DNA of 64,000 nt, taken from positions 327,614-391,613 of the forward strand of contig NW_003314334.1 of NCBI RefSeq assembly GCF_000143415.4, written 5' to 3'. Shown one piece after another: positions 23,146-32,840 of the stretch. Under the pieces are notes generated by a model, which did not search any database, was not told the DNA's origin, and worked only from the letters and a program-made list of their open reading frames with translations. Numbering within the stretch: the first letter of the stretch is position 1; each line of letters opens with the position of its first letter. The translations under genes and the position numbers were made by a program. Source of the stretch: Selaginella moellendorffii. Taxonomy: Eukaryota > Streptophyta > Lycopodiopsida > Selaginellales > Selaginellaceae.

Positions 23146-24259
23146 TGTAAGCGACTAATTTTTCCATTCTACTTTAGTCACTTAACCACACCTCCGACCA
23201 CTTGGAGGAGTCTCATTCACAACCTCCATAAGTCCCATTCAGGACTTAGGGCTTGCTAGCCCCGAGAATGGCATCCATGCCACTCAACCTTTGCATTTGG
23301 TCCAAGTGCTCCACGTGTCCGATCCCATGACCGACACCCAAAGGTACCACTGACATCTCGGCCCGTTACGCTAAGGCCATGCCCATTCACCTTTGCTGCG
23401 CAAATGGTCCAATACCACTTGCATCACCATCCCGTCTCTCCAAGACTGGGCCATCTGTCTACGAGGGGTCATCCTAGATCCACTCCTTAGCATCCTTAGG
23501 ATGCCCACAGACCTGGGGAATCGCCTTCCCCAAACTCCCTTTGTCAGTTCCTACCAAGTCCCTTTCTGCCCCTGGCCGTGTTTGCCAACACTGCCACTGG
23601 ATCGAGGCCCACAGGCCCGACCACTAAGTCCCACGGTCCTCTGGGACTTCCTCACCACACGACTGTGTCCTTGGTCACTACCCCAGAGGACTGCTCCTCT
23701 TCCTTTCCATAGTCTGAGCCTTTGGGATGACATTTCGGAACACCGTGGCCTTACGCGAGCCACCTGGGTACTCTCCCCACCTATCGCCTTTAGGTGCTCT
23801 AGCCATGGGCTTAGAGCGAGGTTCCGTTGAGCCACGCTTGGTATCCAAGTAGGTAGTGCCACCCACACTTGGACTGAGAGCATCGGCCAGTCGATCTCCC
23901 GGGGGAACTAGAGCCGGCTCTTGAACACTTCACCAAGCTACCCCGCTTGTCGGTCCGTATTCACTCTAGTCTTGGACTTCCCAGTGGTCAGTTCATCACC
24001 CAACACTGGGTCTGGCCTTCCTAGGCCAAACTGGCCTTTCCTGGCCAAACTGGCTCCACTGCAGTCCTCCCCCTACTATACTATACTTTTGGAGCTCACC
24101 AAACCCCCCAGGGTCTGGGAGACGAACGCTTTGGGCTTTCACCCTCTCAGGCTCCAGACTCGGACTCAGACTCGGACTCGGACTCGGATTCGGATTCGGA
24201 CTCGGACTCGGGCTCGAGCTCGGTCTCAGCCTCGGCCTCGGTCTCGGTCTCGGTCCCGA

Positions 24260-24306
<47 letters not shown>

Positions 24307-24814
24307 ACTTCGGACTCCATCTCGGACTCCATCTCGGACTCCATCTCGGGTCCATCTCGGGTCCATCTCGGACTCCATCTCGGACTCCATCTCGGACTCC
24401 ATCTCGGGTCCATCTCGAACTCCATCTCGGACTCCATCTCGGACTCCATCTCGGGTCCATCTCGGGTCCATCTCGGACTCCATCTCGGACTCCATTTCGG
24501 GTCCATCTCGGGTCCATCTCGGACTCCACTTCGGACTCCAACTCGGGTCCACCTCGGACTCCACTTCGGACTCCATCTCGGACACTCCCACGTGTCATGT
24601 GTTGGTCCTTTTGGGTCCCTTTTTGGAGCCTCGCCGTTTGCTTGCTTCGTGCTCGTTCCTCGAGCACTTCGTTGGGAGTCCCACTCCCGCTCTTGACTTT
24701 TCAAGTCGGAGCTTTTGGTCCAAACATGTTATGCTCGTTTGGCTCTCGCTTCGGCCACTACCATGTGGCGCCCTTCCGGCTCCACTTTGGGGCTTAGGGA
24801 TTTTGTGTCTCACA
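23146..24814 (-). repeat. Element D right LTR
   Basis: 1669 bp. Its array (24150-24590) holds a few more 12-mer units than that of the left LTR. It ends CTCACA, followed by the CACAT duplication. Confidence 0.95.
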
Positions 24815-26244
24815 CACATGAGACCACACGAGCCTTACAATGTTTCAGGGGCATTTGCCATAGATCTGACCGTTATTTTGCTCCAAGATTTTACAGTTTG
24901 GTGTGCATTGACCTTTCGATCGACACTGCAAAGGGACATCACAATCAGATGCGGGATCACAAGAAACTAACTTCACTAACTCTGGTTTCACCAAGATCTA
25001 CGTAAGGAGTTATGAAATGAAAGGACCCTCTCTATTGAAATGTGTTTATGGTCCTAGGGGCATTGTGATATATCAAAGGATTTTGCATCAAGTTCTGCAT
25101 TTGCATGTTTATCAAGCTACTGAATTGCTAAACCCTAAACCCTAAACCCTAAACATGTGGCAAATGCTGCGTGAAGAAAGATGCCCTTTCTGGGCAAATG
25201 CTGTAAGAGGCAAATGCCGAGTAGATGTATCTCAGGCTAGCGAAGGGGACAAACGAAAGCTAGCTATAAACATGACAGGATGCAAATAGATTACTAGGCT
25301 GGTCCTGCGAAAATCAAAAACCATAATTGAAAACATTGAAAATGCAAAAAGAAAGGTTTATAATATTTTTGAATTTTAAGCAACCAAAGGAATGTAAGTA
25401 GGGCATGTGTTTGTAAGTTTAAAAATGCCTCAACCACTTAAATTCCTAAGTAAATAAAGTTGTTTCTATTTTTGGTACAAGTAAACTTTATAGCGTGTGG
25501 GCTCATGCAATTTTGAACCCAAAAATGCACCAAAAAATGCTCGACTAGCATTATTCTTTGAATGGCATGTGGCCTTATATTGCCATAAATGGACGTACAC
25601 ACACAGCATAATTATTCCTTTACATGGCGAATAATCTTGGCGCGGATCGCTGACACGGCATGGCAAAGTTCGAATCACTGACATGGCACAGCTGGATCGA
25701 GGCAAGGACATGATGTGACAAAGTTCAACCTCCGACAACAAAGTCTAGAAGCTACTCAGTTTGAAATTTGTCAGAGGAATCATAAGATCTGGTTTGTCAA
25801 AGGATTTGATGTGACGTTCAAGTGTGTGTTATTTTTGAATTCTCGAACTCATTCCTAGGTCTATCATTTTTGTGCGCCGTGTTCTTGGTTCCGCTGAGTG
25901 TAGTGAGCGCTGCTTGTGTAAGCGGCGTTGTGAGCTGTGGTTTATGCGTCTACAAGCGGTTGCGGCATTGTGAGCGCCATTGCGAGCAGCAGTTTATGCG
26001 AGTGGCAGTTTGTGCGAGCGGCGCTACGAGCAGTTGCGGTGTTGCGAGCGGCACATTCTTTGGTGTGGCTACCGCTTCCTCTTGATATTCGGCACTTGTG
26101 CTTCCTGGTATGTTCACCATGGAATGGCTTAGGACCACATTTAGAAATGGCATGAGGCCACATGCCATCTTGGGCCCTTGCAATTTCATGGCTAGCGTAT
26201 TGTCATGTATGTTTTTACTTGCCTGCAGCTGTGTGTATATCAAG
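24815..26244. other. Non-coding part of E upstream of the transposase, with an interstitial telomere motif
   Basis: Three CCCTAAA units lie at 25128-25154, and palindromes at 24818, 25562 and 26147. 25860-26080 is rich in GCGAGCGGC-like words. 26147-26244 is a diverged half of the foldback at 26245-26436. No gene is supported. Confidence 0.6.
25128..25154. repeat. Short interstitial plant-type telomere repeat
   Basis: 27 bp reading CTAAACC-type units, three and a bit copies of CCCTAAA. It may come from break repair or chance, or may be part of a promoter telo-box. Confidence 0.8.
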
Positions 26245-26436
26245 ATGGCATGAGGCCTCATGCCATCTTTGGCCCCTGCTAGCCTATTGCCATATTCCTT
26301 TTGCCTTGCTGCAACTGTATATATTTTTGTATGGGTGACTAGTCACGCACACAAAAATATATACAGTTGCAGCAAGGCAAAAAGAATATAGCAACAAGCT
26401 AGCAGGGGCCAAAGATAGCGTGAGGCCTCATGCCAT
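26245..26436. repeat. 192-bp foldback with palindromes at both ends
   Basis: Arms of about 85 bp (26245-26330 and 26350-26436) are inverted copies of each other around a short centre containing GTGACTAGTCAC. Each arm begins with the 22-bp palindrome and continues through a CTTTGGCCCCTGC-type stretch. It looks like a MITE-like foldback whose ends are the palindrome family. Confidence 0.85.
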
Positions 26437-26624
26437 TAGTGGTACCACTAATGGCATGAGGGCTTATGCCAATTTTGTGAATGCGAAATTTCACGTGGGT
26501 GTCAATAGCATGTTTGAATAATAGCATGTGGCCTCATGCTATTGAGGTTGTTTGGTATGTTATGATTTAGGCCATTCTCCAATCATTTTTTGTATGGTCT
26601 TAACTTCTTTTCTACACTTTCAGA

Positions 26625-29600
26625 ATGGCCTTCAGGGTTGGGGAAAAGGTTTACATTTTGAATGGTGGGAAGAGAGTTGCAAAAGGGACCCTTGTGTCTA
26701 TGAATCGGAACTTTGTTATACACTGTCAAAGGCTTGGGGAAGGCAATGCTGCTGTATCAGTAGAGATTGTCTTCGATGGGAATGTGGTCGCTATTGAACG
26801 AGGAGAGATGGTCGTCGGGGTAAATGTTGTTGTTGCCTTGAAAAATCTTCAGAAGAAAGCAGATGTTGGGGACAACGCAAGTGCGACGCATGTTCCCTCC
26901 GTGGATCTTAAGAACCGTGCTACATGGATTCAGGCAAAGGTGTTTCTAAACAACCCCGAGGGGGAGGTGGTAGCTGAGGGCTTAGCCACAGTTGTCGATC
27001 CAAGAGATGCGGTTGCTAATCAAGAATTGGGCTGGGATGATATTGGAGTTGCGATTTTAGAGGTTGTTGACACAGAAGAAAACAGTCTGAATATTGGAAG
27101 CATTGTGCGGTGGAAATTGAGGCACTTAGTGTTTGAGAATGTGAAGGATTCACAATCAAACACCACTACAACTGATGACAGAACATCTCTTCATGGGAAA
27201 AGAAAGTACACCTTCCTAAAGCGCAGCCAAAGGGATCTGAGCAACGAACTGAAAAGGTAGAAAATGGCGATGGAGGTTCAAATGGTCTCGACAGTTGCTT
27301 GTTGCAAGAGGAGGTGCTGTCAACATGCTGATTGGGATGCTATTGAAGAGGAGAGAGCAAGATACAAGACATTGTCTTGGAAGGCAGCTCACAATTTTGT
27401 GTATGAGGCATTACGATCATCTGTTGATGCTTCAGAACATCAGGTGGGGGGCATGGTCTTCCAGAGGGGTTTGGTCTGCATGAAGGCATGGAGAATCATT
27501 TATGGAGTCCCTCGAACCACATTCTACAGAATCAAAACTGAGTTCGAGGAACAAAGGGTTCAATAGGCAGTCCATGGGAACGACAGTACGCACAAAACCA
27601 GGAGTCATGTTGTATATGGAGAGGCAATCTTCAAGAGGTTTATCGAGACATGTAGCGAGCAGCAACCACATAAAACCCGCCTCTTGGAAGATGGAACACG
27701 AGACACCCAACGAGTTCTCCCTTCCATGTATACCAAGGGGGCCATATTAGAAGATGTGAATCGGGAACTCCAGAGTAATGGCTACAGGAAGCTGAGCCAA
27801 TCTAGATTTAGTAGATTGTGGAGCAACAGGTTCAGGGATGTGAGTATAGGAAAGTACTCTAGCTTTTCAAAGTGTGACGAGTGCACTGCTATCAAAATGG
27901 CTTTGTCGAAGAATTCTTACAGCGCTCAAGAGCGAGAGACGTTGGTTAGAAGGCGGCTCGACCACAACATCGAGCAGAGAAGCTGCAGGACTGCATATTA
28001 TCATAACAGGATTCTCTCCATGGAGAGACTTGACTCTTACCTCTGCATCATCCACGACAAAATGGACCAGAAAAAGACGTGTTTACCTCGACTCAATCCT
28101 GCCCCCAAGGCAATCTCTTCATCCATGTAGCTGCCTGTGTTTTTGTTTGGCATAATCGCTCATGGGCATGGTGCCCAGAACTATGGGAACTTCTTTGTAC
28201 CTCTATGGGGTGGCGGGGGTGCAAACATTATGATTGCGTCCCTAGCAAAACACTTAAGGTCTCTGCAAAGTGTGCAGATTGAGCTGAACGGCCAACCCTT
28301 GCATAAGGCCCTTGTCGATCGAACCCCATACAGGGTTCAGCTGGAGGAGGAGCAAAGGCTTGCAGTATCGTGTGGGGCCCCATGCCATCCCAGTGAATAT
28401 GTTGGCCGTCAGATTGTAGGGTTATCACGTGAGGCCTCATGCCATTCCGACGAGGCTGGTCGCCCGGTGAATGCACAACCTCATCCAAACAAAGCAGAAT
28501 CTCAAGGAAGTTCTTGCGGCCGATGTGGCCTTCCACCCCATCTTCTGCTCCAAACAGACAATGCTGGCAGTGAGAACAAAAACATGTACGTCTTCGCGTA
28601 CTTGGCGATGCTTGTTGCCAAAGGCATATTTGAAACGGTTACACTTGGCTTTCTCATGGTTGGGCACACTCATGAAGACGTCGATGCCATGTTCAGTCAC
28701 CTGGCAGAGTCCCTCTGGCGATCCAATGTCCTCACCCTCCCACAACTCTACGATGAATTCCAAAATTGCATCAAAGGCACTGTTGAAGCTGCACTTGTGA
28801 CAGAGGTTCCAGACTTTAAGGGGTTTGTAAGAGGCTACATCAAGGACGGATCCGAAACGCTGATTGGCCACTCCAAGCCTCTTCAGTTTCATTTCAGCAT
28901 GTGTGACGGTGCTCCAGTGATGAGGTACAAGATGAGAGAATGGGACACAGTGTGGCTGCCAGTGGACGGCATTGAACTCTTCAAGAGAGATCCCATAACT
29001 GGGGAACCTATGATTCCTCAGGGTTCCCCACGGCCAATGCACCCGGATGGACTCAAAGACCAGGAAAGTATAGTGGCCGGGATTAGACAGCATATTGCCT
29101 TCTGGAAGAGGGGGTTGGTGTTTGGTGGAGAATCCTATTTTAAGAGGTGCAAGCCTTTGCTCGAATACTGGGAGAAGATTATATCTGCTATCCAAAATGG
29201 GCCGGTTGTATATGAAAAATTGGAAGAGTCCTTTTGGCCAGAACCCAGAGCACCAGATAGTAGCGGAACAATGTCCTCTGGAAATGCAGTGACAGATAAC
29301 GATGTTGAGGATCACTATTGTGGGCCGAGGAACAAGAAGCCGGATTCAGCATTCAATCCAATACAGGTTTGCAAAGGAATGGTCGTGCTTGTCAGACCCA
29401 GTAATAAAAAACAAATGATATGGGTGGGGCGCTGCATCACTGATGCAGAGGAGGACGCGGAAACTAACTCCTTCAATGTAACTGTGGAGTGGTTTAAGCC
29501 AAGTTCCGAATATACGAAGGATTGCCTAGAAAAGAGATGGGTGCTGAATCCAAGGGATCCCAGCATGAGCATATCGGTGGATAATGTTGTGCATGGTTGG

Positions 29601-29693
29601 ATGCGGAAGCAGAGTGCCACCATCACCTTGCCAGACCATGCAAGGGATGCAGCAAGAGCATTCATAACCCGGGTTCAAGGTGAGATTCATTAA
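26625..29693 (+). pseudogene. DUF7869-like transposase gene of transposon E
   Basis: One frame of 1,023 codons is interrupted only by TAG codons at 27258, 27564 and 28128. The first 210 residues hold two similar units (V-A-x-G, then V-x-V beta strands) resembling the DUF8039 domain that precedes plant transposases. A Cys pair, C-D-E-C, lies near 27880. The core reads L-L-L-Q-T-D-N-A-G-S-E-N-K-N near 28550, then V-G-H-T-H-E-D-V-D-A-M-F-S near 28660, the signature of the DUF7869 transposase family. The C-terminal 130 residues look like a small beta-barrel reader (BAH/Tudor-like) domain. Between 28270 and 28520 the frame is unusually long for the family and holds two palindromes, suggesting a retained intron. 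A one-base loss near 28525 may also be present, since the next frame reads L-K-E-V-L-A-A-D-V just before P-P-H-L-L. Presumed role: catalysing movement of E. Confidence 0.72.
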
Positions 29694-30095
29694 TATTCCT
29701 TTACTAAGTTTCTAATGTATTTTATTTCAAGGTGAACAATCCGAATCTGAATCAGAGGAGGCGTGATGGCATGTGGCCTTACACCATTCCTAGGTGAGAT
29801 GATACAAATAACAAGTATAAATTCTTAGTTGTTCTAGCAAATCTTACTTAAAGTTCAAGGTGAACAAGCCGAATATGAATTCATCGGATTGTTATAACAA
29901 ATTGCGAGGTGATGGCATGAGGCGATACGCCATTTGAGAGTGGTAGCCATTCCTATATGAGGTGAGTGAAATATTTATTAGAAATACCTCATTCAATTGT
30001 GCACTTCTAAGTCTTGGTCCACTCAGTACTGTTTGCATGTTTCTATTTTAATTCTTTCTCTAAAATGTTATTTAGCATGTGGCTTCATGCCATTG
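29694..30095. other. Downstream of the E transposase, palindromes and possible 3' exon
   Basis: GTGAGATTC at 29684 and TATTTCAAG at 29733 could be a 3' intron leading to a short exon rich in Glu/Ser (about 29733-29765). Similar G-A-A-C-A-A starts recur at 29855. Palindromes lie at 29766, 29912 and 30073. Confidence 0.4.
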
Positions 30096-30690
30096 TGTAA
30101 GCTCTTGAGTTTGAACTTCCCGGGAGGTCACCCAGCTCAGTACTATTCAAACCCAAGGACGCTTAACTCCAAAATATCCCAAGACCCTTAACCGATTGGA
30201 AAAGGGGGTGCACTCTTATTCATGGGCCCTTTCCCTCTATATTTGAACCCCATGGATCGTCTCTTGAGTCGTTCTCTTTGGTTGCTTACAATCCACCACG
30301 CTTCCCTGCAAGTTCACGCCCTCGTGAACGGAAGCTGAGAGCCGCAGCTCTTCCGAGAGCCTCGCTCTCTTGACACCCTACCCCTAGGGTCGAGCCCAGC
30401 GAGAGCAAACTGGATCAGCCAGATGTCAATCAACATGTGGTGTGATTCCCCTATCCAACCAACAGAGTCGGACCCAAGACCCTTCTGATACCAAATGTAA
30501 GCTCCTGAGTTTGAACTTCCCGGGAGGTCACCCAGCCCAGTACTATTCAAACCCAAGGACGCTTAACTCCAAAATATCCCAAGACTCTTAACCGATTGGA
30601 AAAGGGGGTGCACTCTTATTCATGGGCCCTTTCCCTCTATATTTGAACCCCATGGATCGTCTCTCGAGTCGTTCCCTTTGGTTGCTTACA
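30096..30690 (-). mobile_element. TRIM (miniature LTR element) in E, TSD CATTG
   Basis: Two 195-bp LTRs (30096-30290, 30496-30690; TGTAAGCTC to TTGCTTACA) flank only 205 bp. CATTG lies at 30091-30095 and 30691-30695. A primer binding site complement (TCTGATACCA, about 30484-30493) next to the second LTR shows minus orientation. There is no coding capacity. It inserted at the edge of a palindrome copy. Confidence 0.95.
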
Positions 30691-31006
30691 CATTGCTCTC
30701 CACAATCATGCATTGAATTTTTCTATCCTTGCATAATACTTCTCCATATATATAGCATGTGCGCACATGTGATATGGTTCATTAGGCCTGATATAGTGTG
30801 TGAGGTAAAACAAAGATGATGTGACATATGCATTTACCAATCACACGAGCATAAATCTAATAATATGGCGTGTGGCCCATATTAATGGCACATAAACCCA
30901 TATTGTGGGCTTACGTGCTTTATATACCATCATTCCCTTGCAGCATGTGTGTTGGTTTCCTTTTATAACACAACAAACTCCATATTTTAGGGTGAAGAAC
31001 GTTCTC

Positions 31007-31264
31007 ATGGCAAGCACAAAATCTGTAAGTGAGGCAGAAAAGGAGACGGAGAAGGAGATAGGTGAAGATGTAGAATATATAAGTCTTCCAAACTCCCCGA
31101 ACTATACTCCAGGTGATCATTTTTCTGAACAAATGGCAACATTAACAACTATCGAGAACGCCCCAGTAACGTTAGAGACAACAATCCAAAGCAAAACAAC
31201 TGACCCAGAGAAGGATGATAGTACCGCTGAGAGTACCAAAAAGGAGGTGTCCACTAGCGCTTAG
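31007..31264 (+). CDS. Small conserved ORF of transposon E (85 aa), paralogue in F
   Basis: Intact. The Met at 31007 is chosen because similarity to the F protein (48980-49228) begins there; the frame is open upstream to 30905. Shared elements in order: a T-K/R-S-V-S start, an acidic stretch, S-L-x-x-S-P-x-Y-T-P-G, T-T-I, V-T-x-E-T-T-I/V-Q-S-K, and A-E-S-T-K-K near the end. It is hydrophilic and Ser/Thr/Glu-rich, with no signal peptide, membrane segment or known domain. Unlike its neighbours it has no stop codon. It lies between the transposase and the right TIR of E. Function is unknown. Conservation in a transposon with a different transposase suggests a shared accessory role, or capture of the same host-derived gene. 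Confidence 0.72.
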   Translation: MASTKSVSEAEKETEKEIGEDVEYISLPNSPNYTPGDHFSEQMATLTTIENAPVTLETTIQSKTTDPEKDDSTAESTKKEVSTSA

Positions 31265-31899
31265 GCTTATAATGGCGTGTGCCCTCATGCCATTTACTTG
31301 ATCACCAAATACCTTTTTCCCTTTGCACTAGTATATCTTAATACCAGTCTGAGAAATAGAATGGCATGTGCCCTCAGGCCTTTTACTAAATCACCTTTGA
31401 AAGAAATGCAAGCCTCTATGTCGTAAAAAAAAGGTACTAGAGAAATTCCTTAATAATATGAATGTTATTTAGTTTCATGAAAATACACTAAGGGTCAAAT
31501 GAGTTAAATGACTTCTCCAGACTAGCAATGCCTCTTGCTACACCTTCACAATTAGATTCGTTAGAAAAAGATAACATTGAATAATATCTAAGTGTTCTCA
31601 CCATTAAGTTATATGTCTGGCTAATAGGAATGACGTTCATCTTGGAAAGCTCACCACACGCTCAATGAACAAACAAATAGTGTGTGTGCGCATGCCATCG
31701 CTCTTCTTTAGCTTTAGATTCGGCTTGTTCACCTTGACAATGAGATTTATTATACAACCAGATGGACTCAGTCTGGACACAAAGTCACCGCGCTAGTCAC
31801 CATGCCCCAGATATGTCTAGCCCCTGGACAAAAAACATATAATTTCACGTCATTTTCAAATACTTGAAAATTTGTACCTAGTCCCATTTTACTGAATAA
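31265..31899. other. Right subterminal region of E
   Basis: Non-coding. It carries palindromes at 31272, 31361 and 31677 and is otherwise AT-rich up to the TIR. Confidence 0.65.
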
Positions 31900-31924
31900 A
31901 TCCCACTTTAACGAAATAGAGCTT
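31900..31924 (-). repeat. Right terminal inverted repeat of transposon E
   Basis: Reads TCCCACTTTAACG then AAATAGAGCTT on the plus strand, the inverse of the left end with two mismatches. ACTT follows. Confidence 0.85.
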
Positions 31925-32254
31925 ACTTATGGAACCATTGGAACCATTGATAGGCTAACATTAATCCTGCCAACTCAAAGTGCAACCTTGAGTTGCTAAT
32001 GCGCCTCACTCATAAGCCCAAGTGAAAACTCGTGCAAATGGTACACCTCAAATCCATCCTATGAGCCCAAGAGCAAGCTCACATTATTACGGTACAAAAA
32101 GGTAACCAAATCCATAACCAAGGAACAATTGCGAAGTCTTAGCACCCAAACGTGTACCCACTTGGATCATTGTTTTCATCTTTGCGTATGCAACGAGACT
32201 AGTTGCCCAATCTCATTGAATAGTACTCACTAAGACTCCTCATCTGATACTAAA
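31925..32254 (-). mobile_element. Family A copy 1, internal part next to its 5' LTR
   Basis: Matches 63190-63502. It ends with the primer binding site complement TCTGATACTA at 32243-32252 (minus-strand TAGTATCAGA), directly before the LTR start at 32255. Confidence 0.8.
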
Positions 32255-32840
32255 TGTAGCGCATGTGGTTTTGACCCTTTATCCTATGGTGATTTACCAT
32301 AGGATAACACCATGAAGCAGAACCTAATCCCTCCATGTGCCACGTGACAGATGCCACGTGTGGAACAAGAGGTTCAGGGCCTTGGGCCACTGAATGAAGG
32401 AACGGTGCCAAACCCCCAAGCATGGAGCCAAGGAGTGATGGAACCAGACCATGGAGCAACTCCCGAGCATATAGCCCAAGGAGCAAAGGGACAAGGGCAC
32501 GGAGCAACTTGGTACAGTCCTAGAGTAACCAGCATCCCAATGCCAGAACTAGCACGCAAAATGGAGCCAAATGGAGTTTGGTGCTATTTCAGCATACCGG
32601 TGGCCTAACATGAGGATATGGGTACTCCACCAGCTAGCATGGTGTGGAGCTTGGGCTTAGACCCAAGCCATACGCAGAACAAGGACAGGCACGCAAGTTG
32701 AAACTAGACTATGCCTTAGGTTGGTCGGCCATGCCCGACATACCCACTATCCCTACTATACATTTAGAACCCCCAACAGCCCGCCCCCCCCGTGAGGAAC
32801 ACACGCTTTGGGCTTTCACCCTAAGCCTCCCTTAGTATTA
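32255..32840 (-). repeat. Family A LTR (right end uncertain)
   Basis: Starts TGTAGCGCATGTGG and matches 63503-64000. It includes the CGCTTTGGGCTTTCACC block (32807-32822) shared by the B and I families, next to a C-rich tract (32770-32792). A small stem (TCCTATGGT / ACCATAGGA) lies at 32281-32305. I could not fix the far end, as no second boundary with a TSD is visible. Confidence 0.65.

Larger units (their letters stand above)
17417..24814 (-). mobile_element. Element D: young, complete LTR element without recognisable coding sequence, TSD CACAT
   Basis: LTRs at 17417-19045 and 23146-24814 are nearly identical; I noticed only scattered substitutions, two of them G-to-A. Their 40-bp length difference lies in the tandem array. 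CACAT at 17412-17416 is repeated at 24815-24819. A primer binding site (23131-23142) and purine tract (19046-19060) place it on the minus strand. The 4.1-kb interior has no recognisable gag or pol. It landed inside one of E's palindromes, whose remainder is at 24818-24833. High LTR identity means recent transposition, so a helper element was probably active recently. Confidence 0.95.
11005..31698. repeat. Dispersed 22-bp palindrome family confined to transposon E
   Basis: Core TGGCATGAGGCCTCATGCCA, usually with one more A/T at each end. The exact palindrome is at 26245-26266. Other copies with a few changes: 11005, 12082, 12157, 13395, 13586, 13727, 15226, 16504, 16563, 16640, 24818 (part), 25562, 26147, 26415, 26450, 26521, 28369, 28424, 29766, 29912, 30073, 30865, 31272, 31361 and 31677. 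A/G and T/C changes are often matched on the other arm (GCGTG with CACGC), so the symmetry is kept. None was seen in D, in the retroelements outside E, or in F. Role unknown. Confidence 0.85.
10619..31924. mobile_element. Transposon E: large TIR DNA transposon with DUF7869-like transposase and accessory genes
   Basis: The ends form inverted repeats of about 24 bp with two mismatches (AAGCTCTATTTTGTTAAA on the left, its complement on the right). They lie between ACTT at 10615-10618 and ACTT at 31925-31928. The uninterrupted target is seen in A copy 2 at about 63180-63195, and family A resumes exactly at 31925. The element is 21.3 kb, of which D (7.4 kb) and a miniature LTR element (0.6 kb) are later insertions. 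Its genes are a phosphatase-like gene and a ParB/methyltransferase-like gene on the minus strand, and a transposase gene and a small ORF on the plus strand. The palindrome family described below is confined to it. The 4-bp TSD is my best reading; 3-5 bp is possible. Confidence 0.85.

Noticed and set aside
23921-24970. ORF of 349 codons (and similar 180-340 codon ORFs at 2299, 9291, 18192 and 60214) rich in Arg-Ser, Ser-Asp or Pro
   Set aside because: They lie in LTR hexamer/12-mer arrays whose unit lengths are multiples of three or mix freely, leaving most frames open on both strands. Frames are not conserved between copies.
28437-29315. 292-codon minus-strand ORF inside the E transposase
   Set aside because: It is antisense to a frame with clear DUF7869 motifs and has no motif of its own.
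11005-31698. Palindromic repeats as a CRISPR-like array
   Set aside because: Spacing is irregular (tens of bases to several kb), there are no uniform spacers or cas genes, and the context is a plant transposon.
32351-32608. 85-codon ORF in the family A LTR
   Set aside because: It lies in an LTR, is not preserved in the second LTR at 63503, and shows no domain.
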